64,000 nt of DNA from Sinomonas cellulolyticus (GTDB taxonomy: Bacteria > Actinomycetota > Actinomycetes > Actinomycetales > Micrococcaceae). The notes under the pieces were generated by a model, which was not told where the DNA came from, did not search any database, and saw only the letters and a list, made by a program, of their open reading frames with translations. Of this stretch, positions 55,068 through 64,000 are shown one piece after another (positions within the stretch are counted from its first letter, which is position 1; the number at the start of each line of letters is the position of its first letter). The stretch covers positions 186,001 through 250,000 of the forward strand of contig NZ_BNCM01000004.1 of NCBI RefSeq assembly GCF_014656475.1, given 5' to 3'. The position numbers and the translations under genes are program-made.

Positions 55068-56252
55068 ATGGCCCCCTTCCAGAACCCCGTGCTGGCGCCG
55101 CTCGTGGAGCCAGCGCCCGAGCTCACGCCCGAGGAGATGCAGCGCTACTCGCGCCACGTCATCATCCCTGAGATCGGCGAGGAGGGGCAGCGGCGGCTCA
55201 AGAACGCGAGGGTCCTCGTCATGGGGGCCGGCGGACTGGGCTCGCCCGCGCTGCTGTATCTCGCCGCCGCCGGCGTCGGGACGATCGGCATTGTGGACGA
55301 CGACTCCGTAGAGCTGTCCAACCTCCAGCGCCAGGTGATCCACTCGGTTGCCGACGTGGGCCGCCCCAAGGCGGAGTCCGCCCGGGACGCGGTGCACGCC
55401 CTGAATCCCCACGTCGAGGTGCGGCTTCACCAGGTCCATCTGGACTCCTCCAACGCCCTCGACGTCTTCTCCGGCTACGACCTCATCCTCGACGGCACGG
55501 ACAACTTCGCCACCCGGTACCTGGTCAATGACGCCGCGGCCATCCTCGGCAAGCCCTACGTGTGGGGCTCCATCTTCCGGTTCGACGGCCAGGTCAGCGT
55601 GTTCTGGGAGAAGCATGGCCCGACCTACCGGGACGTGTTCCCTGAGCCCCCTCCGGCCGGCTCTGTTCCCTCCTGTGGTGAAGGAGGCGTCTTCGGGATG
55701 CTCTGCGCGGCCATCGGCGCCTCGATGGTCACCGAGGCCGTCAAGCTCATCACGGGAGTCGGCACCACCCTGCTGGGCCGGATCCAGCTCTACGACGCCC
55801 TCACGGCGACGTGGCGGGAGATCCGTGTGGCCAAGGACCCCGACGCCGCGCCCATCACCGAGCTCACCGACTACGAGGCGTTCTGCGGCACCGCGCCAGC
55901 GCCCCCGGCGAGCACCGACCGCGCCGTCTCCGCGCCCGAGCTGGCCGCCATGCTGGCTGCCCGAGAGGCCGGCCAGCACGACTTCGAGCTCATCGACGTG
56001 CGGGAGGCGGGGGAGGCCTCGATCGTCTCGATCCCCGGAGCACGTCTGATCCCCCAGGGCCGGCTGCTGTCCGGCGAGGCCTGGGACGAGGTCCCCAAGG
56101 ACCGTGAGGTCGTCTTCCACTGCAAGGGAGGCGTCCGCTCGGCGAACGTCCTCGCGGCGGCGCTCGAGGCCGGGTTCGGCAATGTCAGGCACCTCGAGGG
56201 TGGGGTGCTCGCGTGGGTCCGCGACGTCGAGCCGGAGAAGCCCGTCTACTGA
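55068..56252 (+). CDS. moeZ: Adenylyltransferase/sulfurtransferase MoeZ (ThiF/MoeB domain plus rhodanese)
   Basis: 394 residues. The E1-like domain has RYSRHVIIPEIGEEGQ, VMGAGGLGSPALLYLAAAGVG and DGTDNFATRYLVNDAA at residues of about 25-150. The C-terminal rhodanese domain has the loop FHCKGGVRSANVL with the sulfur-carrying Cys. The family adenylates sulfur-carrier proteins (MoaD, ThiS, CysO) and transfers sulfur to them. ThiS is encoded nearby, so thiamine and molybdopterin routes are likely clients. It is probably leaderless from the ATG at 55068. Confidence 0.94.
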   Translation: MAPFQNPVLAPLVEPAPELTPEEMQRYSRHVIIPEIGEEGQRRLKNARVLVMGAGGLGSPALLYLAAAGVGTIGIVDDDSVELSNLQRQVIHSVADVGRPKAESARDAVHALNPHVEVRLHQVHLDSSNALDVFSGYDLILDGTDNFATRYLVNDAAAILGKPYVWGSIFRFDGQVSVFWEKHGPTYRDVFPEPPPAGSVPSCGEGGVFGMLCAAIGASMVTEAVKLITGVGTTLLGRIQLYDALTATWREIRVAKDPDAAPITELTDYEAFCGTAPAPPASTDRAVSAPELAAMLAAREAGQHDFELIDVREAGEASIVSIPGARLIPQGRLLSGEAWDEVPKDREVVFHCKGGVRSANVLAAALEAGFGNVRHLEGGVLAWVRDVEPEKPVY

Positions 56253-56262
56253 GGAGGGCCGG

Positions 56263-57615
56263 TCAGACGGCCTTGCTGCGGTCCGCCGGGCAGTCCTCGG
56301 CAGCGCCGATGCCATCGGCGGGAGTTCCATCGTGGGGGGTCTCCTGGCCCCCGACCATGCCGGGGATCGCCACGCTGATCCCGTAGAGCGCCTCGAGCGC
56401 GGCCAGGTACTCGGCCTCGCGTCCCTCGGCCGCGAGCTGCTTGGCGCGGACGGTCGGCGTATGCAGGAGCTGCTTGACCATCCGGCGCATCGCGAACTCG
56501 ACCTCCTCGGCGGCGGCGGTGCAGCCGTGGCGTGCGCGGACCTTCTCGATCTCCGCGTCGAGCACGGACATCGTGTGCCGGCGCAGCGCCACGATCGCGG
56601 CATCAGCTTGGCGCGCCTGGCGCTCGGCCTCGAAGTCCGCGGCGGCGGCGGAGACGATGGCGCTGGCCTGTGCGAGCGACTCGGCCTGCTCCTCCGGGGC
56701 GGCGAGCCGCACAGACTCGAGCGTGATGAGCTCCACGTGGTCGAGGGTGCCCACCGCGGGGTCGAAGTCGTGGGTCAGCGCCATGTCGATGACAATGAGC
56801 TGCTGGGGCGAATCCTCGCGGATGGCGGCAAGCTCGACCGCCTCCATCGCATGGTCCGATCCGCTGCACCCGATGAGCACGTCGGCCTCGGCAATGGCCC
56901 CCGGAAGCTCCCGCGCCGCCAAGGGGTGGGCACCGCGCGCGGCGGCGAACTCCTGGGCCCGCCCCGATGCGGAGTACACGCCGACATCCGTCACGCCGCG
57001 CTCCTTGAGGAGGGCGATCGTCGCACCGGCGTAGGCGCCGGTGCCGAAGAGCACGGCGCGTTTCCCGGTCCAGGCCCGCTCCTCGGCGAGGTCCTCCGCG
57101 AGATCGAGGGCGACCGAGACGATCGAGAGGCCGCGGCTGCCGAGGGCGGTCTGCGTCCCGACCTCCTTCGCCGTCTTCGAGGCCGTCTGGAACAAGCGCA
57201 CGAGGGAGGGGCTTGCGGTGCCCTGCTCCTGGGCGGAGATGAGGGCGCGGCGCACCTGGCCGGCGATCTCCCGCTCGCCCACCACCGCCGAATCCAGGCC
57301 GGAGCTGACGGCGAAGAGGTGCCGGGTCACGTCCCGGCCCTGGGCAACGGCGAACGCGCCCGAGACCGTCTCCTTGGCCAGGCCGCTGCGGGCGCTGATC
57401 TCGGAGACGAGGGCGGACCGCGCGGCCTCGACGTCCTCGGGGCTCGGAGCCTCCCCGTAGATCTCGTAGCGGTTGCACGTCGCCAGCACCACGGCGCCCT
57501 CGAGTGCGGGGGAGGCGGTGGCGCTCGCGGCCACGCCAGCAGCGCCGGTGCTCAATTGGGCAACGGTCTCAAGGTCAATGTCGGCGTGAGTCGCCGTGAG
57601 GGAGAAAACAACCAC
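56263..57615 (-). CDS. hemA: Glutamyl-tRNA reductase
   Basis: 450 residues from the GTG at 57613-57615 ([20 protein letters not shown]). It makes glutamate-1-semialdehyde from glutamyl-tRNA, the first step of heme synthesis. [14 protein letters not shown] has the catalytic Cys, [13 protein letters not shown] is the conserved loop, and [27 protein letters not shown] is the NADPH site. The C-terminal helical dimerisation domain is present. The TATGAT box nine bases upstream and GGCAGGG support this start. It is divergent from hemE, so the two transcripts share a 109-base control region. Confidence 0.95.
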   Translation of the reverse strand: MVVFSLTATHADIDLETVAQLSTGAAGVAASATASPALEGAVVLATCNRYEIYGEAPSPEDVEAARSALVSEISARSGLAKETVSGAFAVAQGRDVTRHLFAVSSGLDSAVVGEREIAGQVRRALISAQEQGTASPSLVRLFQTASKTAKEVGTQTALGSRGLSIVSVALDLAEDLAEERAWTGKRAVLFGTGAYAGATIALLKERGVTDVGVYSASGRAQEFAAARGAHPLAARELPGAIAEADVLIGCSGSDHAMEAVELAAIREDSPQQLIVIDMALTHDFDPAVGTLDHVELITLESVRLAAPEEQAESLAQASAIVSAAAADFEAERQARQADAAIVALRRHTMSVLDAEIEKVRARHGCTAAAEEVEFAMRRMVKQLLHTPTVRAKQLAAEGREAEYLAALEALYGISVAIPGMVGGQETPHDGTPADGIGAAEDCPADRSKAV

Positions 57616-57624
57616 AGCCCTGCC

Positions 57625-57630
57625 ATCATA
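57625..57630 (-). promoter_or_regulatory. -10 box of hemA
   Basis: TATGAT on the minus strand, nine bases before the GTG; a consensus-like box. Confidence 0.5.
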
Positions 57631-57712
57631 GCTTTTCGCTCCCGTGTAGAAAACGTGCAATGCGGCGTGAGCTGCATGACAGGCTGTCGCCAAGGGGCTG
57701 GAAGGCGTTTGA

Positions 57713-57718
57713 GAGAAT
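57713..57718 (+). promoter_or_regulatory. -10 box of hemE
   Basis: GAGAAT, six bases before the hemE ATG; a weaker box than its neighbours. Confidence 0.35.
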
Positions 57719-57724
57719 CGGCCC

Positions 57725-58786
57725 ATGACACTCACCGCGGACCACCCGCTCAAGGACGGACGGACGGCGCAGTCGCCGCTCATCACCGCGTACCGCGGCG
57801 GGCGGCCGAGCCGGAAGCCCGTCTGGTTCATGCGCCAGGCCGGCCGGTCGCTGCCCGAGTACCGCAAGGCCAGGGAAGGCATCGGCATGCTCGACTCCTG
57901 CCTGAGGCCTGAGCTTGCGGCAGAGATCACGCTGCAGCCGGTCCGCCGGCACGACGTGGATGCTGGCATCTTCTTCTCCGACATCGTCATCCCGCTCAAG
58001 CTCGCCGGTGTCGACGTGGACATCGTGCCCGGCGTCGGGCCCGTGCTCGGCAGCCCCGTGCGGAGCGAGGCCGACGTCGCCGCACTCCCTCGCCTGACGG
58101 ACGCGGCGCTCGAGCCGATCCGCGAGGCAGTGCGCCTGACCGTCGCGGAGCTCGGCACGACGCCGCTCATCGGCTTCGCGGGCGCGCCTTTCACGGTCGC
58201 CGCCTACATGGTTGAGGGCAAGCCCTCGCGCGACCACCTCGGGCCCCGGACGATGATGCACGGCGATCCCGGCACGTGGGCCGCACTCATGGCCTGGACG
58301 GCTGACGCCTCAGGGGCGTTCCTGCGCGCGCAGATCGAGGCGGGCGCCTCGGCAGGGCAGCTCTTCGACTCGTGGGCCGGATCCCTCGGCCTCGACGACT
58401 ACCGTCGCCACGTTGCCCCCTACTCGTCCCAGGCGCTGGACCACGTGCGGGACCTCGGCGCACCGCTCATCCACTTCGGCACGGGCACGTCCGAGCTCCT
58501 CGGGGCCATGTACGAGGTGGGAGTCGACGCAGTCGGAGTGGACTACCGCCTGCCACTGCACGAGGCGAACCGGCGCCTGGGCGGCCGGGTGGTCCTGCAG
58601 GGCAACATCGACCCGGCGCTCCTCGCGGCCCCGTGGAACGTGCTCGAGGCCCACGTGCGCGAGGTGGTGCGCGGCGGCGCCGCGGCGCCCGGCCATGTGA
58701 TCAACCTCGGACACGGCGTCCCGCCCGAGACCGACCCCGACGTCCTCACACGCGTCGTCGAGCTCGTCCACTCGATCACCTACTGA
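57725..58786 (+). CDS. hemE: Uroporphyrinogen decarboxylase
   Basis: 353 residues. It decarboxylates uroporphyrinogen III to coproporphyrinogen [29 protein letters not shown] is the signature at the N-terminus; [21 protein letters not shown] and the late [26 protein letters not shown] are also diagnostic. First gene of a hemE-hemY-hemQ-hemH-hemC-hemD series. Confidence 0.97.
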   Translation: MTLTADHPLKDGRTAQSPLITAYRGGRPSRKPVWFMRQAGRSLPEYRKAREGIGMLDSCLRPELAAEITLQPVRRHDVDAGIFFSDIVIPLKLAGVDVDIVPGVGPVLGSPVRSEADVAALPRLTDAALEPIREAVRLTVAELGTTPLIGFAGAPFTVAAYMVEGKPSRDHLGPRTMMHGDPGTWAALMAWTADASGAFLRAQIEAGASAGQLFDSWAGSLGLDDYRRHVAPYSSQALDHVRDLGAPLIHFGTGTSELLGAMYEVGVDAVGVDYRLPLHEANRRLGGRVVLQGNIDPALLAAPWNVLEAHVREVVRGGAAAPGHVINLGHGVPPETDPDVLTRVVELVHSITY

Positions 58787-58790
58787 TCCG

Positions 58791-60305
58791 ATGCAGACGG
58801 ACACCGACAACGCCGGCCTCCGGCCCCGAGCGCTCGTCGTAGGGGGAGGCATCTCGGGGCTTGTCGCGGCCCTCGAGCTGCGCCGCGCCGGGCTGGACGT
58901 GACGGTGCTCGAGGCCGACCGCCGCTGGGGAGGCTGCATCGGCGCGCACGAGGTGGCCGGGCTCAGGCTCGACAGCGGCGCCGAGTCCTTCGCGACGCGC
59001 ACCGACGCCGTGCGGACGCTCGTGGACGACATCGGCCTTGCCGACGACGTCGTCCCCCCGCACCCCTCGGGTGCGTGGGTACTCCTCCCGGACGGGCCCG
59101 TCGAGCTGCCCAAGACCGGCGTCCTGGGCATCCCCGCGAATCCCTGGGATTCGGAGGTCCGCGCGGCCCTCGGGTTCTGGGGCTCCCTCCGCGCCTCGGC
59201 GGACCGGTGGCTGCCGGCACCCGAGCCGCACGGCACCACGAGCGTGGCGGACCTCGTCCGGACGCGCATGGGCCGCAGGGTCCTCGACCGGCTCGTGGCA
59301 CCCGTGGTCGGCGGCGTGCACTCGGCCGACCCCGCACTGCTCGACGCCGACATGGTGGCGCCCGGCCTGCGCAGGCTGATGTCGGAGAAGGGCTCGCTCG
59401 CCGCAGCAGTGGCCGCGCAGCGCGGTGCCGCCCGCGGGCAGAAGGCGGGCTCCGCCGTCGCCGGCATCCGAGGGGGCCTGAACCGGATGGTGGACGCCCT
59501 CGTCGCGCGGCTCAGGGCCGACGGTGTGCGGCTCATCCTCGGCCAGCGGGTCGAGCGGCTCGAGCGGGCCTCCGGAACAGACGGTGCCACGCTGTGGCGG
59601 GTCGGCGCCGTCGTGCCCGCCGAGGGCTCCGAAGAGGAGGCGCTCCTCGGCCCTGAGGACACCTACGAGGCGGATCTCGTGGTCGTGGCCCTCACGGGGC
59701 CGGCCGCCGTCGAACTGCTCTCGGATGCTGTTCCGGCCCTCGCGGGGCACGAGCCCGTCCCGGGGCCGCAGGTCAAACTCGTCACGCTCGTGCTCGACTG
59801 CCCGCCGCTCGACGCGCGGCCCCGCGGCACCGGGATCCTCGTGGCGCCTCAGGTCCCGGGAATCGAGGCCAAGGCCCTCACGCACGCCACCGCGAAGTGG
59901 GAGTGGCTCGCGGAGCAGGCCGGGCCCGGGACGCACGTCGTGCGCCTTTCCTACGGGCGCGCGGGGGACAGGATCCCCGGCGTGGCAGGGAACGGGCGGG
60001 GGCCGGAGACGGACAACGAGCTGTTCGACGCCGCGATCCGGGACGCCTCGGCGCTCCTGGGCGTCACGCTCACGGCCGAAGAGGTCCTTGGATGGGACGT
60101 CGTGCGGTGGCAGGGGGCACTGCCGTTCGCGGCCGTCGGGCACCGCGAGCGGGTGGCCGCCATCAGGGGACTCGTCGGCGCCCAGCCGGGACTCGCCGTC
60201 GTGGGCGGATGGGCTGCCGGGAATGGGCTCGCGGCGGTCATCCCGGACGCGCGCCGCGAGGCAGCGGCCCTCGTGAGGGGCCTTGAGCGGGGTCCGGTCG
60301 CATGA
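58791..60305 (+). CDS. hemY: Coproporphyrinogen III oxidase (HemY/CgoX, FAD type)
   Basis: 504-residue FAD amine-oxidase-fold enzyme. The N-terminal dinucleotide motif is LVVGGGISGLVAALELRRAGLDVTVLEAD, with GGLNRMVDALVARL and the C-terminal GLAVVGGWAAGNGLAAVIPDARR binding FAD. In actinobacteria this protein oxidises coproporphyrinogen III to coproporphyrin III, rather than protoporphyrinogen, because HemQ and HemH act afterwards. It is four bases after hemE. Confidence 0.93.
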   Translation: MQTDTDNAGLRPRALVVGGGISGLVAALELRRAGLDVTVLEADRRWGGCIGAHEVAGLRLDSGAESFATRTDAVRTLVDDIGLADDVVPPHPSGAWVLLPDGPVELPKTGVLGIPANPWDSEVRAALGFWGSLRASADRWLPAPEPHGTTSVADLVRTRMGRRVLDRLVAPVVGGVHSADPALLDADMVAPGLRRLMSEKGSLAAAVAAQRGAARGQKAGSAVAGIRGGLNRMVDALVARLRADGVRLILGQRVERLERASGTDGATLWRVGAVVPAEGSEEEALLGPEDTYEADLVVVALTGPAAVELLSDAVPALAGHEPVPGPQVKLVTLVLDCPPLDARPRGTGILVAPQVPGIEAKALTHATAKWEWLAEQAGPGTHVVRLSYGRAGDRIPGVAGNGRGPETDNELFDAAIRDASALLGVTLTAEEVLGWDVVRWQGALPFAAVGHRERVAAIRGLVGAQPGLAVVGGWAAGNGLAAVIPDARREAAALVRGLERGPVA

Positions 60306-60315
60306 CCTTGCTCAC

Positions 60316-60332
60316 TTCTACGCTGAGTAGAA
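60316..60332. promoter_or_regulatory. Inverted repeat between hemY and hemQ
   Basis: TTCTAC and GTAGAA flank GCTGA, 11 bases after the hemY stop and about 50 bases before the hemQ start. It could be an operator for an internal promoter. Confidence 0.45.
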
Positions 60333-60378
60333 CACTTGGACTCGATTTACCGCCTCTCAAAGGAGCACACTGGTCATC

Positions 60379-61095
60379 ATGAGCCACACTTCCGTCGATT
60401 CTGTCACCAAAAGCGCGGGCAGCGGCGAGGCCGCTGAGACGTACTTCTTCACCCTCTGGACGGTGTTCTGCCGGGTCCCCGGCGCTCCCGCTCCCGCTGA
60501 CAGCGCCGTGAGCGAGTTCGAGGCACTCGTTGCCCGCCTCGCCGAGGGCGGCGTGACCCTCCGCGGCGCCTACGACGTCTCGGCGATGCGCGCCGACGCC
60601 GACGTCATGGTGTGGCTCCACGGCCCTCAGGCCGAGGCCCTCCAGCAGGCCGTCCGCGACATCCGCCGCACCGGCCTGTTCGCCGAGACGGAGATCGCGT
60701 GGTCGGCGATGGGCGTGCACCGCGAGGCCGAGTTCGCCAAGGACCACACCCCGGCCTTCTCGCGCGGCGTCGAGCCGAGCACGTGGCTCACGGTCTACCC
60801 GTTCGTGCGGTCCTACGAGTGGTACCTCCTGCCCGCCGAGGAGCGCTCGCGCATGCTGCGCGACCACGGCATCCTGGGCCGCGACTTCCCGCAGGTGCTC
60901 TCGAACACCGTCTCCGCGTTCGCCCTCGGCGACTGGGAGTGGATCCTCGCCCTCGAGGCCCCGCAGCTGACGGACCTCGTGGACATGATGCGGCACCTCC
61001 GCTACACTGACGCGCGCACCCACGTGCGCGAAGAAGTGCCCTTCTACACCGGCCGCCGCATCTCCGCGGCCGAGATCGCGGAGGTCCTCGCGTGA
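60379..61095 (+). CDS. hemQ: Coproheme decarboxylase HemQ (ChdC)
   Basis: 238 residues. It decarboxylates coproheme to heme b using hydrogen peroxide. The chlorite-dismutase-like fold shows YDVSAMRADADVMVWLHG, WLTVYPFVRSYEWYLLP with the conserved Tyr, and MRDHGILGRDFP. The ATG at 60379 lies 13 bases after AAAGGAG, an unusually long spacing. The actinobacterial form binds heme through a His in the C-terminal half. Its neighbours are hemY and hemH, the usual coproporphyrin-dependent set. Confidence 0.95.
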   Translation: MSHTSVDSVTKSAGSGEAAETYFFTLWTVFCRVPGAPAPADSAVSEFEALVARLAEGGVTLRGAYDVSAMRADADVMVWLHGPQAEALQQAVRDIRRTGLFAETEIAWSAMGVHREAEFAKDHTPAFSRGVEPSTWLTVYPFVRSYEWYLLPAEERSRMLRDHGILGRDFPQVLSNTVSAFALGDWEWILALEAPQLTDLVDMMRHLRYTDARTHVREEVPFYTGRRISAAEIAEVLA

Positions 61096-62351
61096 GCGCC
61101 GGAACCACTCCCGCGGCTCCCGAGGAGGTCACGGCCGACGGCGTGTCCGCACCTCTCGCCGTGAGCGTGGCGACCAACCCCGTCACCGAGGCCGGCCGCA
61201 TGGAGCCCGCCGAGTACGACGCCATCCTGCTGGCCTCCTTCGGCGGCCCCGAGGGCCAGGACGACGTCATCCCGTTCCTGCGAAACGTCACGCGCGGCCG
61301 CGGCATCCCGGACGAGCGCCTCGAAGAGGTCAGCCACCACTACCGCGCGTTCGGCGGCATCAGCCCGATCAACGCCCAGAACCGCGCGCTCAAGGCAGCC
61401 ATCGAGGCGGAGCTCGACGGGCGCGGCATTGACCTCCCCGTCTACTGGGGCAACCGCAACTGGGACCCCTACCTGCCCCAGACGCTCCAAGACATCTACG
61501 ACGCCGGGCACCGCCGGGTCCTCATGATCACCACGAGCGTCTACTCGTGCTACTCGAGCTGCCGCCAGTACCGCGAGGACATCGGGCTCGCCCTCACCGA
61601 GACCGGGCTGGCCGGGCGGCTCCACGTGGACAAGGTCCGCCAGTACTTCGACCACCCTGGCTTCGTCGCGCCCTTCGTCGAGGGCACGGCCGCGGGCCTT
61701 GACCAGGTCCGCGAGGCGCTCGGCGCCCCCGACGGGTCACGTGACTCCGAGATCCGGGTGCTGTTCTCGACCCACTCGATCCCGACCCGGGACGCCGAGG
61801 CGGCCGGGCGCTCCGAGGGCGAGCCGCGGCACTTCGAAGGCGATTCCGCCTACGTCGCGCAGCACCTCGCGAACGCCCGCGCGGTCATGGCCGCCGTGAC
61901 CGGCTCGGCCGAGGGTGGCGTCGGATGGGACCTCGTGTACCAGTCCCGCTCCGGGGCACCCCACATCCCCTGGCTCGAGCCGGACATCAACGACCACCTC
62001 GAGGCGATCGCGGCCGGCGGCGACGGCGCGGCTCCGGTCAAGGGCGCCGTCATCGTCCCGCTCGGCTTCGTCTCGGACCACATGGAGGTCGTCTGGGACC
62101 TCGACACCGAGGCCATGGACAAGTGCAGGGAGCTCGGCATCGCCGCGGTCCGCGTGCCGACCCCCGGAGTCCACCGTGAGTTCGTGGCAGGCCTCGTGGA
62201 CCTCATCCGCGAGCGCACGGCTCAGGGGACGGTCACAGACCGCCCGCACGTGACCGAGCTCGGTCCCTGGTACGACGTGTGCCGTCCGGGCTGCTGCCAG
62301 AACTTCCGCGGCGCCAAGCCGGTGATCGCGGAAGAGGGGGTCGGCATCTGA
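61092..62351 (+). CDS. hemH: Coproporphyrin ferrochelatase HemH (CpfC)
   Basis: 419 residues, inserting iron into coproporphyrin III. YDAILLASFGGPEGQDDVIPFLRNVTRGRGIP and YRAFGGISPINAQNRAL are family motifs, and FSTHSIP holds the catalytic His. Cysteine-rich segments, SVYSCYSSCRQY and the C-terminal WYDVCRPGCCQNFRGAKPV, are consistent with the [2Fe-2S] cluster of actinobacterial ferrochelatases. The GTG overlaps the hemQ stop (GTGA). A variable 35-residue N-terminal extension precedes the conserved domain. Confidence 0.95.
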   Translation: MSAGTTPAAPEEVTADGVSAPLAVSVATNPVTEAGRMEPAEYDAILLASFGGPEGQDDVIPFLRNVTRGRGIPDERLEEVSHHYRAFGGISPINAQNRALKAAIEAELDGRGIDLPVYWGNRNWDPYLPQTLQDIYDAGHRRVLMITTSVYSCYSSCRQYREDIGLALTETGLAGRLHVDKVRQYFDHPGFVAPFVEGTAAGLDQVREALGAPDGSRDSEIRVLFSTHSIPTRDAEAAGRSEGEPRHFEGDSAYVAQHLANARAVMAAVTGSAEGGVGWDLVYQSRSGAPHIPWLEPDINDHLEAIAAGGDGAAPVKGAVIVPLGFVSDHMEVVWDLDTEAMDKCRELGIAAVRVPTPGVHREFVAGLVDLIRERTAQGTVTDRPHVTELGPWYDVCRPGCCQNFRGAKPVIAEEGVGI

Positions 62352-63338
62352 ATGGCCGTCCGCATCGGAACGCGCGGTAGCGCCCTCGCCCTGACCCAGT
62401 CCCAGCAGACCGCCGACCTCCTCGCCGGCGTGGGCGGCTTCACCACGGAGCTCGTGCGCATCAGGACCGAGGGCGACGTCAGGACGGGCTCGCTCGCCTC
62501 CCTCGGGGGGACGGGCGTCTTCGTCGCGGCGCTGCGCGAGGCGCTCCTCGCGGACCGGTGCGACGTCGCCATCCACTCGCTCAAGGACCTCCCGACGACG
62601 GGGGAGCCGGGGCTGTCCATCGCGGCGATCCCCGCCCGGGCAGACCACCGCGACGTGCTGTGCGCGCGAGACGGGCTCACGCTCGCCCAGCTCCCGGCCG
62701 GCTCGAAGGTCGGCACCGGGTCCCCCAGGCGTGCCGCCCAGCTCCGGGCGCTGAGGCCGGACCTCGAGGTCCTCGACATCCGCGGCAACGTCGACACGCG
62801 GCTGGGCCGTGTGCCCGGCCTGCCGGGGAACCGGGAGGATGCTCCCGGCGACCTGGACGCCGTCGTGCTCGCCGCGGCCGGTCTGGCCCGCCTCGGCCGG
62901 AGCGAGGTCGTGAGCGAGTACTTCGAGCCGGAAGCGATGCTCCCCGCCCCCGGGCAGGGTGCGCTCGCGGTGGAGTGCCGCGTCGAGGACGCCCCCGAGC
63001 GTCCCGCGCACGGTGGGCCCGCCAAGGCCGAGGGCGCGCTGGCCCACGCGCTCGCCGCCGTTGACGACGCCGACACGCGCCTGGCCGTGACCGCCGAGCG
63101 CGCCCTGCTCGCGCGCCTCGAAGCCGGCTGCGCCGCGCCAGTCGGAGCGTACGCCCGCCGCAAGGGCAGCATGCTGCACCTCGACGCTGTCGTATGCGCC
63201 GTGGACGGCACGGCCTCGCTCCGGCTCACCAAGGCCACCGACGGCCTCACCGAAGTCGGCGCCACGCTCCTCGGGATCGAGCTCGCCGAGGACCTCCTCG
63301 CCGGCGGCGCCGCCGATCTCGCCGATCTGGGGGCATGA
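62352..63338 (+). CDS. hemC: Porphobilinogen deaminase (hydroxymethylbilane synthase)
   Basis: 328 residues, joining four porphobilinogens into hydroxymethylbilane. RIGTRGSALALTQSQQTADLL at the start, AIHSLKDLPTT with catalytic residues, and the LEAGCAAPVGAYA loop with the Cys that carries the dipyrromethane cofactor. It begins directly after the hemH stop and overlaps hemD by four bases. Confidence 0.96.
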   Translation: MAVRIGTRGSALALTQSQQTADLLAGVGGFTTELVRIRTEGDVRTGSLASLGGTGVFVAALREALLADRCDVAIHSLKDLPTTGEPGLSIAAIPARADHRDVLCARDGLTLAQLPAGSKVGTGSPRRAAQLRALRPDLEVLDIRGNVDTRLGRVPGLPGNREDAPGDLDAVVLAAAGLARLGRSEVVSEYFEPEAMLPAPGQGALAVECRVEDAPERPAHGGPAKAEGALAHALAAVDDADTRLAVTAERALLARLEAGCAAPVGAYARRKGSMLHLDAVVCAVDGTASLRLTKATDGLTEVGATLLGIELAEDLLAGGAADLADLGA

Positions 63339-64000
63339 TGCCCTCCCTCGCAGGCCGTCGCGTGCTGCTGACCCGCAGCCCCGACCGGGCCGGCGCCATG
63401 GCGCGGGCGCTCGCGGACGCGGGGGCCGAGCCGCTGCTGCTTCCCGTCATCGACTTCGAGCGCGCTGCGGACCAGCAGGCCCTGGCCGCGGCCCTCGACC
63501 GGCTGGCCGCGGGGGAATACGGATGGCTCGTCTTCTCCAGCATCACCACCGTGCGGGCCCTCAAGGAGGCCGCGTCGGCCCGGGGCGCCTCCCTGCCAGA
63601 GCTCGTCCCCGCAGGCACCCGGATCGCGACCATCGGCCCCAGTTCCCGCCGGGTGCTGGAGGCGGAGGGTCTGCGCGTGGACCTCGTCCCCACCGGCAAG
63701 CAGTCCGCAGAGGGCCTCGTCGAACTGTGGGCCTACGCCGACGACGCGGGAGCCTCCGGGGGCGACGGCGCGGGCATCGTGCGCGTGCTCATCCCGCAGA
63801 GCAGCCTCGCCGCGCCCACCCTCTCCGAGGGCCTGGAGGCCCGCGGCTGGGCGGTCGACACCGTGACCGCCTACCGCACGGTGGACTACCCGGCAGACCC
63901 CGCCCAGCGGCTTGTCGCGCCCCTCGCCGCGGGCGAGCCGGAGGGGCAGGCCGCGCCCGCCGTCGTGCTTGACCCCGATGCGGCGAACGCCGAGCTCGCC
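63335..64000 (+). CDS. hemD: Uroporphyrinogen-III synthase, partial at right edge
   Basis: About 222 residues are in view and the gene runs beyond the window. The start MMPSLAGRRVLLTRSPDRAGAMARAL matches the family; FSSITTVRALKEA and ATIGPSSRRVLEAEGLRVDLVPTGKQSAEGLVELW are typical of the two-domain fold. It converts hydroxymethylbilane to uroporphyrinogen III. The ATG at 63335 overlaps the hemC stop as ATGA; the next codon is also ATG. Confidence 0.92.
   Translation, partial: MMPSLAGRRVLLTRSPDRAGAMARALADAGAEPLLLPVIDFERAADQQALAAALDRLAAGEYGWLVFSSITTVRALKEAASARGASLPELVPAGTRIATIGPSSRRVLEAEGLRVDLVPTGKQSAEGLVELWAYADDAGASGGDGAGIVRVLIPQSSLAAPTLSEGLEARGWAVDTVTAYRTVDYPADPAQRLVAPLAAGEPEGQAAPAVVLDPDAANAELA

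Overview
This window is chromosomal DNA from a high-GC Gram-positive actinobacterium. The best fit is the family Micrococcaceae, something like Arthrobacter or Sinomonas; the genus is inference. The grounds are strong GC bias at third codon positions, the actinobacterial small proteins DUF3117 and DUF3107, actinobacterial-type DapC and DapD, a MoeZ-type MoeB-rhodanese fusion, a HemQ-dependent (coproporphyrin) heme pathway and many genes that look leaderless. I see no rRNA, tRNA, CRISPR array, transposase or phage gene. Genes at both ends are cut by the window edge: a methyltransferase on the left and hemD on the right.

Layout, left half. 0-3 kb: partial methyltransferase and phosphoketolase (xfp). 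3-10.6 kb: a peptide (Dpp/Opp-type) ABC importer with a lipoprotein binding protein, two permeases and a fused double ATPase, interrupted by an antisense PH-domain membrane protein. 10.8-12.8 kb: the GTPase TypA. 12.9-14.7 kb: a divergent ArsR-type regulator and MFS exporter sharing an operator. 14.7-17.9 kb: an unknown protein, then a TetR regulator divergent from a three-gene operon (DUF6230, DUF6114 and a Pro-rich secreted protein) of unknown function. 18-21 kb: ferredoxin-dapC and citrate synthase. 21-25.7 kb: galE, a TetR regulator, an unknown protein, a glycosyltransferase with an out-of-frame middle segment, and a lysozyme-like membrane protein. 25.9-28.1 kb: divergent dapD/dapE. 28.2-31.5 kb: a glutamate-type ABC importer (gluABCD).

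Layout, right half. 31.5-34.5 kb: LOG-family protein, DivIVA-domain protein, GT-C mannosyltransferase and DUF3117. 34.6-37.1 kb: O-methyltransferase, ECF sigma factor with zinc anti-sigma factor, and tatB. 37-40 kb: Mrp ATPase, DUF1003 protein and a soluble MgtE-N/CBS protein in one operon. 40-44.3 kb: a stress protein with a GYGQ-repeat tail, aminopeptidase P, a PHP phosphoesterase and a small secreted protein. 44.3-49.7 kb: orphan DNA methyltransferase, DEAD-box helicase, a secreted protein of unknown function and an RNB ribonuclease. 49.7-53.7 kb: thiE-pheA divergent from a TPP riboswitch-controlled thiO-thiS-thiG operon. 53.7-56.3 kb: small membrane protein, DUF3107, TetR and moeZ. 56.3-64 kb: the heme cluster hemA / hemE-hemY-hemQ-hemH-hemC-hemD.

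How the genes work together. HemA to HemD, with HemE, HemY, HemQ and HemH, cover heme synthesis from glutamyl-tRNA through coproporphyrin; hemL and hemB are not in view. DapC, DapD and DapE are three steps of the succinylase route to diaminopimelate and lysine. ThiO, ThiS, ThiG and the MoeZ-type protein supply the thiazole half of thiamine, and ThiE joins the two halves. The most interesting regulatory features are the thiE/thiO divergent promoters that share one -10 box, a nested operator-promoter ahead of the DUF6230 operon, and a repeated TANNNT-N6/7-start-codon arrangement at about eighteen genes. All coordinates, motif spans and membrane-segment counts were read by eye without software.
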